Shown: positions 9,061 through 16,041, numbered from the stretch's first letter. The stretch: DNA of 64,000 bases from Paenibacillus aceris (GCF_017874035.1 NZ_JAGGKV010000001.1:372001-436000), one strand, 5' to 3'. The notes: a model not told the origin generated them from the letters alone. Made by a program: numbers and translations.

Positions 9061-9343
9061 CGATGGCAGTATACTTAAATTTTCCAATTACACATATTTT
9101 TATGCATATATATAGACTCCCATATGGTAAACATAGGTAATTACAAGGCCAGAGAAGATGATATGAAATTGGGAATACGTACATCTAAGTTTAAAATAAG
9201 TTTGTAGCAGGAAGTACTAGTATAAAAAAGTAACTGTTCACTGGCTAGGGATTAAAATGCCTTACCAGAATGAGGGGTAAGAAACCCTAGAAAAGCTTTT
9301 GTCATTTTTAGTCTAATAAATAAAATGTTTAAATAAAGAAACC
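9061..9343. other. Intergenic region upstream of ger operon
   Basis: AT-rich stretch between the B-subunit gene and repeat copy 2. It should hold the ger operon promoter. I see no ORF with coding character and no confident promoter. Confidence 0.4.
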
Positions 9344-9433
9344 CAAGTCCGAGCTCTGCAGCAAGGTCTTTGAGTTTCATCTTACCTGCGCTGCCGAGCC
9401 ATATTTCTTTGGCTTTATCCCTGTCAGGACTGC
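9344..9433 (-). pseudogene. Terminase small subunit N-terminal fragment, copy 2
   Basis: Minus strand encodes RSPDRDKAKEIWLGSAGK and then KLKDLAAELGLG before homology ends. It corresponds to residues ~5-35 of the fragment at 2163. No start codon and no downstream part remain. Confidence 0.65.
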
Positions 9434-9445
9434 GTAATACAAGGA

Positions 9446-9475
9446 AAAATAAAAAAGAGAGTCAATTTGACTCTC
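9446..9475 (-). terminator. Rho-independent terminator of His-rich gene, copy 2
   Basis: Same hairpin GAGAGTCAAATTGACTCTC and T-rich tail as in copy 1, directly after the stop codon at 9480. Confidence 0.85.
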
Positions 9476-9479
9476 GCAA

Positions 9480-9809
9480 TTAATCGCTACTACTACTACT
9501 ACTACTACTACTACTGCTCCCTCCGCTGTCACTCCCACCTCCACTATCACTTCCGCCTCCGCTGGGAGAATCATTGTGATTGTGATCGTGGCGATGGTGG
9601 TGGTCATGATGAATATGACTATGGTTGTTATGATGATTATGATGTTGGTGATGGTGATTAATATCATGATCAGAAGTGTTATTGATAAAGAGATTAGAGC
9701 TATTATTGTGATGATGGGTAGAATTACTTCTTCTATACCTGCCTTTGCTGAATATACCAATTAAACAAAAAACAACGAACATAATGAAAATAATAACCAT
9801 TAAATTCAT
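9480..9809 (-). CDS. His/Asn/Ser-rich single-pass membrane protein, copy 2
   Basis: 109-residue paralogue of the protein at 2200-2520, essentially identical in its membrane segment, KGRYRR patch and His/Asn-rich stretch. It differs by His-to-Arg in the DHHHxHDHNHND region and by eleven instead of eight serines before the final Asp. The start is ATG at 9809 with AAAGGACTG upstream. Conservation of frame, start, ribosome-binding site and terminator in both copies argues that the gene is real despite its low complexity. Function unknown. Confidence 0.65.
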   Translation of the reverse strand: MNLMVIIFIMFVVFCLIGIFSKGRYRRSNSTHHHNNSSNLFINNTSDHDINHHHQHHNHHNNHSHIHHDHHHRHDHNHNDSPSGGGSDSGGGSDSGGSSSSSSSSSSSD

Positions 9810-9872
9810 CAAATCAGTCCTTTCAATTATTTGTTACAAATATTCCTATTCTTCACAATAATTAAAAGTCCT

Positions 9873-10017
9873 CTAAAATTCATCCTTTTGTAGCTCTAGA
9901 TCAACCTCAATCAGCTTCTTCAGATCCTCAACCGTCTTGATCTCAATCCGACCATCCTGGAAGTCCTTCACCCAGCGAGCAATGCCGACTTGGATGATTT
10001 TTCGATACTTTGACTCG
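9873..10017 (-). pseudogene. Phage-like small ORF, 3' fragment
   Basis: Encodes SKYRKIIQVGIARWVKDFQD, then GRIEIKTVEDLKKLIEV and DLELQKDEF before TAG. It matches the C-terminal two-thirds of the ORF at 2584-2775 but keeps a 12-residue block absent there. The N-terminus is lost at about 10014. Confidence 0.6.
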
Positions 10018-10044
10018 GCTCACCGGGAGTATTCCGGTGCACGA

Positions 10045-10071
10045 GAAGGACGATCGAGCGTCCTTCTTTTT
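10045..10071 (+). terminator. Hairpin terminator
   Basis: GAAGGACG ATCGAG CGTCCTTC followed by TTTTT. No intact plus-strand gene precedes it, so it may be left over from lost sequence. Confidence 0.7.
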
Positions 10072-10177
10072 ATAGGTTATAGGTCTATTAGTTCTACGCA
10101 ACAAACAAGGAAGTCAGCCCAATACCTCAGCATCTCGGTAAGATTAAGGATTACTTTTTTCTTTGAAGAGATCAACG

Positions 10178-10230
10178 AAAAAAACGGTCTGTATTCGCAT
10201 CTATTTTGCGAAAAGACCGTTTTTGTTTTT
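10178..10230. terminator. Bidirectional terminator downstream of YjcZ-like gene
   Basis: AAAAACGGTCT and AGACCGTTTTT pair around an inner TTCGCA/TGCGAA stem, with A and T runs on the two sides. It would end minus-strand transcripts of the spore peptide at 10245. Confidence 0.85.
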
Positions 10231-10244
10231 TTTATGATGTTGGT

Positions 10245-10355
10245 TTAAATTGCAAAAGTCATTAAGATAATAACCAAAAGAATAAAAAGAACCAAAACAG
10301 CTGCTGCGTTGTTACCATAACCTGCACAACTTCCACCATAACCTACTGCGCCCAT
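10245..10355 (-). CDS. YjcZ-family small sporulation membrane peptide, copy 1
   Basis: 36-residue peptide (MGAVGYGGSCAGYGNN then a hydrophobic segment AAAVLVLFILLVIILM). Gly/Tyr-rich start with one Cys and a C-terminal membrane helix fit the YjcZ/YhfA-like small spore proteins made late in sporulation. AGAGGGG lies 11-12 nt upstream of the ATG. It is too short for ordinary ORF calling. A sigma-E/K-like -10 (CATACTTTA) lies at 10394-10402. It is one of a tandem pair with 10703-10810. Confidence 0.8.
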   Translation of the reverse strand: MGAVGYGGSCAGYGNNAAAVLVLFILLVIILMTFAI

Positions 10356-10393
10356 GTTTACTCATTCCCCTCTGGTGTTTTGTCACTACGGTA

Positions 10394-10402
10394 TAAAGTA
10401 TG
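10394..10402 (-). promoter_or_regulatory. Candidate mother-cell sigma -10 element
   Basis: CATACTTTA on the minus strand fits the CATANNNTA-type -10 of sigma-E/sigma-K promoters, about 40 nt upstream of the YjcZ-like start. The same element is conserved at the second copy (10849-10857). The -35 is not clear, so this is inference. Confidence 0.4.
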
Positions 10403-10581
10403 TTTGTTAACTAGTCATTGATTGGACGTTTGAACTAAATTGAGTGTTGGAATAGCCGGCACTCGTAAAAAATAATAACCACAAATTCCCGCTATGTGCC
10501 CACGCATTATTTTAATATTTGAATCTTATATATTAAGCCACCACAGCCCACTCATTTCATATTTCACCCTTCATTTACCAT

Positions 10582-10619
10582 AAAAGGTCACCCTGAGATA
10601 AGATTAAGGGTGACCTTTT
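10582..10619. terminator. Hairpin terminator
   Basis: AAAAGGTCACCCT pairs with AGGGTGACCTTTT around a 12-nt loop; a T run follows on the plus strand. Confidence 0.75.
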
Positions 10620-10635
10620 TATGATAAGAACAACG

Positions 10636-10672
10636 AAAAAACGGCCCGCATTATATTTCGCGGCCGTTTTTT
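10636..10672. terminator. Bidirectional terminator downstream of YjcZ-like copy 2
   Basis: AAAAAACGGCC pairs with GGCCGTTTTTT. It ends minus-strand transcripts from 10703. Confidence 0.8.
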
Positions 10673-10702
10673 CTCATTGTTTCTTTGTGTTAGATTAAGA
10701 AA

Positions 10703-10810
10703 TTACCATACAAAAGCTGATGTGATGATAACCAAAAGAATAAAAAGAACCAAAATAGCTGCTACGTTGTTGCCATAACCTGCACAACTTCCACCATACC
10801 CTGCTCCCAT
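10703..10810 (-). CDS. YjcZ-family small sporulation membrane peptide, copy 2
   Basis: 35-residue paralogue of 10245-10355: MGAGYGGSCAGYGNN followed by the hydrophobic stretch VAAILVLFILLVIIT and ending FVW. Coding sequence, ribosome-binding site and about 75 nt of upstream promoter region are nearly identical to copy 1, showing a recent tandem duplication of a whole expression unit, each with its own terminator. Likely a late spore-layer or spore-membrane peptide; the precise role of the family is unknown. Confidence 0.8.
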   Translation of the reverse strand: MGAGYGGSCAGYGNNVAAILVLFILLVIITSAFVW

Positions 10811-10848
10811 GTTTACTCATTCCCCTCTGGTGTTTTGTCACTACGGTA

Positions 10849-10857
10849 TAAAGTATG
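10849..10857 (-). promoter_or_regulatory. Candidate mother-cell sigma -10 element, copy 2
   Basis: Same CATACTTTA element and surrounding bases as at 10394-10402. Confidence 0.4.
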
Positions 10858-11030
10858 TTTGTTAAATAGTGATTGATTGGACGTATACCATTGAAGGTAA
10901 ATGCTGAGGACCAATGAACGATGATTAATACTGTGTTAAACTACCCGTTTAGTTTAATATTTTGCAAGAAATTACGTAGCCTCAGCCCGATTTAAAAGCA
11001 CCGGCTCAATTGTACATCGAACTCATCTTC

Positions 11031-11348
11031 CTAGACCGGGGTAATGAGCTCGGTGTCCGAATTTAATCCTGGAAGCAACTGATTGAGCTCTTTCATTTGA
11101 AAGCCGGTCTGAATAGATATTTCTTCGATCGAGTAATGAGCAGATAGCTCCTCCAAAAGCGAAGCTAGCAGCTCCTCGTTAGTCCGGCCACGCAATGACT
11201 TTGGCTAACCGTTAAGCTTAGACTCCTCATCGCTTGACTCCACAACTACGCAAATAAGTTCTGTAAGGCCTGCCTCTTGTGCTGCTCGCCACCGCTTCTC
11301 CCCTTTAACAAAAAAAGCTCCATTCTTAGCTAATCCGAACGTTTCACC
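11031..11348 (-). pseudogene. ParB-like nuclease domain remnant (phage)
   Basis: The minus strand reads NGAFFVKGEKRWRAAQEAGL, then TELICVVVES, an in-frame TAG, then SLRGRTNEELLASLLEELSA and TGFQMKELNQLLPGL to a final TAG. The first part is the ParB/sulfiredoxin-like G(x)RRW..A..AGL..(V/I)VV signature found at the N-terminus of phage DNA methylases; the second resembles the helical segment that follows. The start is missing (its 5' side runs into the neighbouring ORF) and a nonsense codon interrupts it, so it is dead. Could originally have been joined to the methyltransferase piece at 4388-4755. Confidence 0.55.
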
Positions 11349-11703
11349 AGAGATATTCATTCCACTCGCTCCAATTTTCTTTAATTCTTCGAATTAATAA
11401 TTCTCCTCCAAAAGTTATTGAATTCTCATGAGAACAATATATAATCCAGTTCATTTCATCTGTAAACCAGAATCCTTCCCCATCTCCATCATAGTTAGGT
11501 TCGAAAAACTCAAATTTAACTTGATGGCCCAAATTACTCCATTCACGTATTTCATAAATATTTTCTGAGTCAATCATCATCTCTCTTAATCTCACAAATC
11601 CAAAATTTGTCTCGAAAAATAAGTTCCTTTTAAATCTCCAATATTCATATCCTTACTTTCAATAATTTTTGAATATTTACTAATTTCATCTCTTTTCATT
11701 GAA
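11344..11703 (-). pseudogene. Unknown ~118-residue protein, probably frameshifted
   Basis: Two frames look like one protein. From an ATG near 11698 come MKRDEISKYSKIIESKD and MNIGDLKG, which then runs into a TGA; the other frame continues LFFETNFGFVRLREMM and then a GTG-started 83-residue ORF (11595-11344) with FEFFEPNYDGDGEGFWF and WSEWNEYLW. A one-base lesion near 11625-11635 would explain this. I do not recognise the family; the acidic, aromatic composition resembles contact-dependent immunity-type proteins, which is only a guess. It lies directly downstream of the DUF1877 gene. Confidence 0.45.
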
Positions 11704-11717
11704 ATAATATCTTGAGC

Positions 11718-12200
11718 TTAAGATATGTACAGAAGCATTGCACTGTTTTTCTCTGAAGCCTCTATGTAGTATTTCTTTAATTCTTCGTAATAGGAAAAAA
11801 CATACTCCAGGTCACCTTGTTCAGCCCAATCAATCGAGGGATATATATCTAATTCCTTCATTTTCTCAGGACTAAATCTATTTTTAAGCTCATTCTCGTT
11901 AAGGTTGGACAAACTCAGAGCTACCTCTTTGACTTCTTCACTTGTTAAATATCTTGCTGGTCCATAACCTAAATCATCACCCAATTCTATGCCACCCAAA
12001 ATGACATTATAAAATGGGTGCTGCCCTTCCCAAGCACTTTCATTCAAAAGAAAATGAATTGCATGCCAAGCTTTATCAAGATCCAATGAATTACTTTCGC
12101 TTTCGTTGCTATAAATGAATTCAGCAATGTTCATATTTCCTGCAATAATTCCTTCAAGTGATTCAGTAGAGATTTGTTTTAGGTACCCTATCATTCCCAT
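11718..12200 (-). CDS. DUF1877 (YfbM-like) family protein
   Basis: 160 residues, starting MGMIGYLKQIS, with the family hallmarks LDLDKAWHAIHFLL, then GG.ELGDDLGYGPARYLT and a C-terminal YYEELKKYY segment. DUF1877 proteins are small cytosolic proteins of unknown activity, frequently found near polymorphic-toxin or phage-type accessory genes. Complete by length. It is the first gene of a likely two-gene minus-strand unit with the damaged ORF at 11344-11703. Confidence 0.8.
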   Translation of the reverse strand: MGMIGYLKQISTESLEGIIAGNMNIAEFIYSNESESNSLDLDKAWHAIHFLLNESAWEGQHPFYNVILGGIELGDDLGYGPARYLTSEEVKEVALSLSNLNENELKNRFSPEKMKELDIYPSIDWAEQGDLEYVFSYYEELKKYYIEASEKNSAMLLYIS

Positions 12201-12436
12201 ATTTTTTTCTCCTCAGTATATTTATTGTTTTTCTAAAACACGCTGGACTATATTAACTGTAATTTTAATCGTACCATAAATTTATAAGTAATTAGACGGG
12301 GATCTTTTATTTTTCCCTTGAACTGACCTTAAAGATCGCAACAAATGTTGAATATTCAGCCGATGTTCATTCATAACAATTCCACTTAATGGACAAACTA
12401 ACGACCATCCCCAGTATGTGAGGTGTATGGTCTTTT

Positions 12437-12925
12437 ATGAAACAATTCATTCAAAATATGGATTTTAGTACCGGTTGGTGGTACTCAGCTATTCTTGGTG
12501 TTTTTCTATTGTTGTTCATCGTTTTTATGCCCAAAAGATTAAACATGCCAGAAATATATCTTACTTTCGGTCTAATCGCCGGACTTGTTTGGGTTGTCGA
12601 CACAATATTTGCCGTGTGGATTGATTTATTTGACGTTGGTAGCCCCAATAAACGCGGTATCCCCGAGTTCTTCATGTACACTATTATTCCTTCGAGTTTT
12701 GCCGTTATCTATCTAAACGTTTATCAAGAACCAAAAAAACTTCTCTACACAATATTTTTTACAGCTGTATCTGAGCTTGCCGAGTGGCTAGCTGTAGCTG
12801 TTGGGGTAATGACACTAAAGCATTGGAACCCCTTGTACTCGATACCTGTTTATTTGGTTGTATACTATTTCTATTTACCGTTTCATTTGCGTATTATGAA
12901 ACGAACTTCGAAATCTGAGCATTAA
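12437..12925 (+). CDS. CBO0543-type multi-pass membrane protein
   Basis: 162 residues with about five membrane helices and a conserved-looking LVWVVDTIFAVWIDLFDVG segment plus a C-terminal basic tail (MKRTSKSEH). Same general family as the protein at 1041-1520 (CBO0543, unknown function, common in sporeformers), though clearly diverged from it. TGAGGTG precedes the ATG at 12437. It is a single-gene unit followed by a hairpin at 12976-13014. Confidence 0.65.
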   Translation: MKQFIQNMDFSTGWWYSAILGVFLLLFIVFMPKRLNMPEIYLTFGLIAGLVWVVDTIFAVWIDLFDVGSPNKRGIPEFFMYTIIPSSFAVIYLNVYQEPKKLLYTIFFTAVSELAEWLAVAVGVMTLKHWNPLYSIPVYLVVYYFYLPFHLRIMKRTSKSEH

Positions 12926-12975
12926 TCGTTGATGTATTTCAATATTCAATTAAGTTAGATAGATGAATCAGCTGT

Positions 12976-13014
12976 AATCCTCTGCGATCCCGGAAATGTT
13001 ACGCGCAGAGGATT
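12976..13014. terminator. Hairpin terminator
   Basis: AATCCTCTGCG pairs exactly with CGCAGAGGATT around a 17-nt loop; TTTTC follows on the plus strand. It ends the gene at 12437-12925 and could serve the converging minus-strand unit. Confidence 0.75.
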
Positions 13015-13026
13015 TTCATTATTGAT

Positions 13027-13164
13027 TTACATTTGTCCGATCAACTTCCACCGAGCCACTCTCGATCTCATCTTCCGGAACACCCGCTGGCCGCTCTTCC
13101 TCAACACGTAGTGCCACGCCTTGTTCATATCATTTAACCCTAAAAGCTCTTGTTTCCATTTCAT
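13027..13164 (-). CDS. Small basic ORF (45 residues)
   Basis: MKWKQELLGLNDMNKAWHYV then a very basic C-terminus. A strong ribosome-binding site (AGGAGGG, 13173-13179) precedes the ATG, and it starts 16 bases after the two-repeat gene, so translation is plausible. However, an alternative frame over the last 33 codons is acidic and looks more protein-like (VEEERPAGVPEDEIESG), which suggests a frameshift after codon ~15. Unknown family. Confidence 0.4.
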   Translation of the reverse strand: MKWKQELLGLNDMNKAWHYVLRKSGQRVFRKMRSRVARWKLIGQM

Positions 13165-13180
13165 TTCTTATCCCTCCTTT

Positions 13181-13714
13181 TTATGCGGCACCATTTTCTC
13201 CATCTAAAACAGCTTTAATCCGTTTTATGTACTCACTCCAATCAGCAGATAACTTACTTGAACTTATTTTCAATGACTGTGCTATTTCCATCCACGTCTC
13301 TCCTTTTCGCTTACGGCTGAGGAGCTCCGTGAAGTCATAAGGTAAATCTTCATACGATGGACCATAGCCTCCTAAAATAAAGTTTTCCAGCTCATCTTTA
13401 CCGATTTGAGTGCCCTTCTCTTCCTTATCAGTAACATAATATTGTTTCTCTTCGTTCCCTGGTTCAGTAAACTCAACTACTTCACCGATTGGAGCATCCG
13501 CAGTCTTATCCTCAGACTTCTCACTTACAGCTGTATCCTGCTCTCGCCTCCAGTCATCCCACTTCTTAGCCAGTGGAGCAACTCTCTTCCGATACTCATC
13601 CAACATTACTGAGAGCTCGCCTAGGGTAATATTCAAATCAGCAGCAATCTTGGCATATCCTGTACCGTCATAAAAGCGTTTAAGAATCGCTTTAAAATCA
13701 AAGGGTAGATCCAA
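13181..13714 (-). CDS. Two-repeat hypothetical protein, HTH-like repeats
   Basis: 177 residues, unknown family. Two similar ~45-residue blocks stand at each end: LPFDFKAILKRFYDGTGYAK and IAADLNITLGELSVMLDEY near residues 3-45, and LPYDFTELLSRKRKGETWME with IAQSLKISSSKLSADWSEY near residues 122-165. Each looks like a three-helix, HTH-type unit (G-x-[TG]-[WY]-x-x-IA-x-x-L-x-I-[ST]). The linker is acidic and low complexity. This suggests a DNA-binding phage-type regulator made by internal duplication, but no known family is recognised. It is followed by a 45-residue ORF. Confidence 0.55.
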   Translation of the reverse strand: MDLPFDFKAILKRFYDGTGYAKIAADLNITLGELSVMLDEYRKRVAPLAKKWDDWRREQDTAVSEKSEDKTADAPIGEVVEFTEPGNEEKQYYVTDKEEKGTQIGKDELENFILGGYGPSYEDLPYDFTELLSRKRKGETWMEIAQSLKISSSKLSADWSEYIKRIKAVLDGENGAA

Positions 13715-13864
13715 TGGAAATAGTCCTCTCTATTCTCCAAATCCTCACTGCCGGATCCTACGAAATTGTAAAATGAATAGTTATTCTCATCCCAGCTAGT
13801 TTCCACATTGTTACATTTTAGTTCTAATGATACAATAAAAAATATTATTTTAGGGGGAAAGACA

Positions 13865-14419
13865 TTGTCAAATTTTGCACCAAAATCTAATGAAGAAGAA
13901 ATAATGCAATATTCATACGATCGACCAATTGGAGTTAGTTTACTAGCTATTTGGATCGCAATTGCAGGGGTAATAGTTTTAATTGCTCAGGTTTCATTTT
14001 TTAGCAAGCTTAGTGACGTATCTTCATTAATTGGAGTATCGAGCTATTTCTTTCAAGCAGCAGTTACATTATTAGGAGTCCTTAGTCTTGCAACCGCAGT
14101 TGGAATGTTTCTTGGTAAGAAGTGGGGTTGGTGGCTTGCGTTATTTTATTTTGCTTATGAAATTACACGAAATATGAATGCAATGTTATCTATACCCATA
14201 CTTGTTGAACAATACGGAGATATAAGTTCACAGAAAATAACAAGTTATTATCTTAAATCCGGTGTACGATCTGCATTTGATGGTTTCCTAATTTTTTATC
14301 TATGCCGTGAATCAGTTACTTCATATTTCCAAACAACAGAAACAAAAAAGTGGAAGGTACTTCTTATCCTTTTCGGAGTATGCATAGCCATAATCTTAAT
14401 CTCCTCCTTATTACAATAA
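13865..14419 (+). CDS. Multi-pass membrane protein of unknown function
   Basis: 184 residues from the TTG at 13865, chosen because AGGGGG at 13852-13857 lies seven bases upstream; an ATG at 13808 has no such site. After a polar 30-residue N-terminus (NFAPKSNEEE) there are four to five hydrophobic helices, beginning RPIGVSLLAIWIAIAGVIVL and ending with an isoleucine-rich helix at the C-terminus. The RP[IL]G[VI]SL.A start recalls small DUF-type membrane proteins, but I cannot name a family. AT-rich, single gene. Confidence 0.6.
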   Translation: MSNFAPKSNEEEIMQYSYDRPIGVSLLAIWIAIAGVIVLIAQVSFFSKLSDVSSLIGVSSYFFQAAVTLLGVLSLATAVGMFLGKKWGWWLALFYFAYEITRNMNAMLSIPILVEQYGDISSQKITSYYLKSGVRSAFDGFLIFYLCRESVTSYFQTTETKKWKVLLILFGVCIAIILISSLLQ

Positions 14420-14567
14420 CGTTTATATATTGAGAAATGGCCTATCCCACAAGGAATAGGTTCTTTTATTAATCTCCAATATCTTAATGATTAGGATCAA
14501 AAGACATCCATTACGAACTTTTATTTGTTAATCTCACAAATGAGCTAGGCTTGTTTAATGATTGAAA

Positions 14568-14597
14568 TAAAAAAGCCGCATTTTTAGCGGCTTTTTA
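14568..14597. terminator. Bidirectional terminator
   Basis: AAAAAAGCCGC ATTTTTA GCGGCTTTTT. Downstream of the gene at 13865-14419. Confidence 0.85.
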
Positions 14598-14684
14598 TTT
14601 ATTTAGAACCAGTTCGTGTTCTTGCCTGGCAGGATTCTAAATAACTTTACCTTCCAGCCTTTTCATATTATAAATGATTTTCAA

Positions 14685-14768
14685 TCATGACACTTCAGAT
14701 TTACTAAATGTGACATCATAAGCAAACTCATAGAATAAGTACTCATTTATCTCTTCAAAATTTAGCAA
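14685..14768 (-). other. Possible short ORF or degenerate coding fragment
   Basis: TTG start with GGAGG ten bases upstream, then LNFEEINEYLFYEFAYDVTF before TGA. It sits beyond the terminator of the gene at 14822. The aromatic/acidic composition looks coding, but it is short and may be a leftover. Confidence 0.2.
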
Positions 14769-14788
14769 TTAATCTTAACCTCCATGAA

Positions 14789-14811
14789 AAAGACACCGCT
14801 ACGGTGTCTTT
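14789..14811 (-). terminator. Hairpin terminator
   Basis: AAAGACACCG CTA CGGTGTCTTT; minus-strand side is followed by TTTTCATGG. It ends the gene at 14822-15073. Confidence 0.8.
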
Positions 14812-14821
14812 GCAAAGTAAA

Positions 14822-15073
14822 TTATCCCTCTTCATTTTGCTCATTGAACTCATAATAGATCCTAGTTGCTTCATATGGAGGCATTGAATAAACGTCAGTT
14901 AGACGAACAAGCGTCTCTGCAATCTTTTCACGCTCTATCCCGGCCCGTTTCATTGCCTCAATGAAATAACCAACCGCCGCTTGATCACTCATTACATCAT
15001 CAACAAGCGGGTCCTCATCATCAAGCAGAAATGGAAGGTCAATTAGCTCTTTCTTAGGTTCACGTTCATTCAT
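14822..15073 (-). CDS. Small acidic hypothetical protein
   Basis: 83 residues; starts MNEREPKKELIDLPF, very acidic in the first 30 residues (LLDDEDPLVDD), followed by helical VGYFIEAMKRAGIEREKIAE and TLVRLTDVY. TAGGAGGTCG precedes the ATG, an excellent ribosome-binding site, and a terminator follows the stop by ten bases, so it is a real one-gene unit. Family not recognised. Confidence 0.65.
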   Translation of the reverse strand: MNEREPKKELIDLPFLLDDEDPLVDDVMSDQAAVGYFIEAMKRAGIEREKIAETLVRLTDVYSMPPYEATRIYYEFNEQNEEG

Positions 15074-15301
15074 TTGTACGACCTCCTATGTTATGCAAAC
15101 TTAGATCCACAAAAATCTAATGCCACTTTTATACATTTATAAATTCGTCAAAGACCATTGATTCCCCTCTCCCCTCAAACGTTTTCTTTGTTTACCTCCG
15201 CTGCTCTCCATAATAAGATGTCTATTTTCTTAACTCTTCCTGCTTAGGGCCCATCAAGATAAGATGGTCTTTAAAACAGCTTGCAAAACAATAATCGAAT
15301 C

Positions 15302-15345
15302 AAAAAAAAGGAGCATTCTGCCCGCAGCAGCCGCTCCTTTTTTTA
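15302..15345. terminator. Terminator downstream of DUF1304 gene
   Basis: AAAAAAGGAGC and GCTCCTTTTTTT flank an 18-nt loop. Confidence 0.75.
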
Positions 15346-15367
15346 AGCTAAATGACGCCTATCCCTA

Positions 15368-15730
15368 TTACATCACGAACCAAATGACAACCAGCACCAC
15401 GAACGCCGGAACCGATTGCACAAACAGGATCGAACGTTTGGCCGTCAAGCTTCCGTATAGGCCGGCGACCAGCACACATAACAAGAAGAAGATCAAAATA
15501 TGCTTGCTCACGGTTTGATCGGGATATAATAGCCCCCAGAAAATCCCCGCAGCTAGAAAACCATTATATAAGCCTTGATTGCCAGCCAACGAGCGGGAAG
15601 CAATCGCGAATTCCTGCGTCAGGCCGAATGCCTTGAGCCCTCTCGGTTTGGTCCACAAAAACATCTCAAGGCACAAAATATACACATGCAGCAGCCCGAT
15701 TAATCCAGCCCCTATGTAAACGGCGATCAT
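15368..15730 (-). CDS. DUF1304 family membrane protein
   Basis: 120 residues, four membrane helices. It has the DUF1304 features: HVYILCLEMFLWTKPRGLKA near the start, the NQGLYNGFLAAGIFWGL motif in the middle and a GLYGSLTAKRSILFVQ loop. These are inner-membrane proteins of unknown function. The ATG at 15730 is preceded by AAAGGTGGA. Complete and free-standing, with its own terminator. Confidence 0.85.
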   Translation of the reverse strand: MIAVYIGAGLIGLLHVYILCLEMFLWTKPRGLKAFGLTQEFAIASRSLAGNQGLYNGFLAAGIFWGLLYPDQTVSKHILIFFLLCVLVAGLYGSLTAKRSILFVQSVPAFVVLVVIWFVM

Positions 15731-15855
15731 CAGATGTCCACCTTTCCCGCTTCACAACTATCATTCAGAATTTAGGATAATAACCTATCTATTATACTAA
15801 TTTTGAGGACTACGATCAAATGTGGACAAACCTCATATCCCCCAAACAATCAATG

Positions 15856-16041
15856 TTATTTCGGGTAAACTTGATTCTTTTCAAATAAATTCCTAACCTG
15901 ATCGGCCATAAATTGTGTGGAATGCGGCATTTGATGACGCATCCACCACTCCACAATGCCAATAAAAGCAAAGGCCATGAATTGGGCTTTTAACTCATAG
16001 TCGATAATGGGCTCATCGTCCGCCCTTTCCATTTTAACCAT
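15856..16041 (-). pseudogene. TetR-family regulator, C-terminal fragment
   Basis: 61 codons corresponding to the C-terminal ligand-binding end of a TetR repressor: FMAFAFIGIVEWWMRHQMP then FMADQVRNLFEKN. The HTH domain and most of the protein are missing. Its 5' end abuts, within a few bases, the 5'-truncated SDR gene on the other strand, so one deletion removed both divergent starts and the shared promoter region. Not expected to be functional. Confidence 0.7.

Larger units (their letters stand above)
9344..10013. repeat. Dispersed direct repeat, copy 2
   Basis: Near-identical to 2061-2688, same orientation, 7.3 kb apart. It holds a terminase N-terminal fragment, terminator, His/Ser-rich gene and a fragment of the phage-like small ORF. 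Compared with copy 1 it has nine extra bases in the serine-codon run and a 36-nt block that copy 1 lacks. Confidence 0.85.
14420..14788. other. Intergenic region with terminator
   Basis: About 370 bases. It holds a small CCTAT/ATAGG hairpin after the membrane-protein gene, a strong terminator at 14568-14597, and on the minus strand a possible 27-codon ORF (14768-14685). Confidence 0.4.

Noticed and set aside
9937..10248. 103-codon plus-strand ORF
   Set aside because: Its first part is antisense to the phage-like small ORF and its end is formed by a terminator hairpin.
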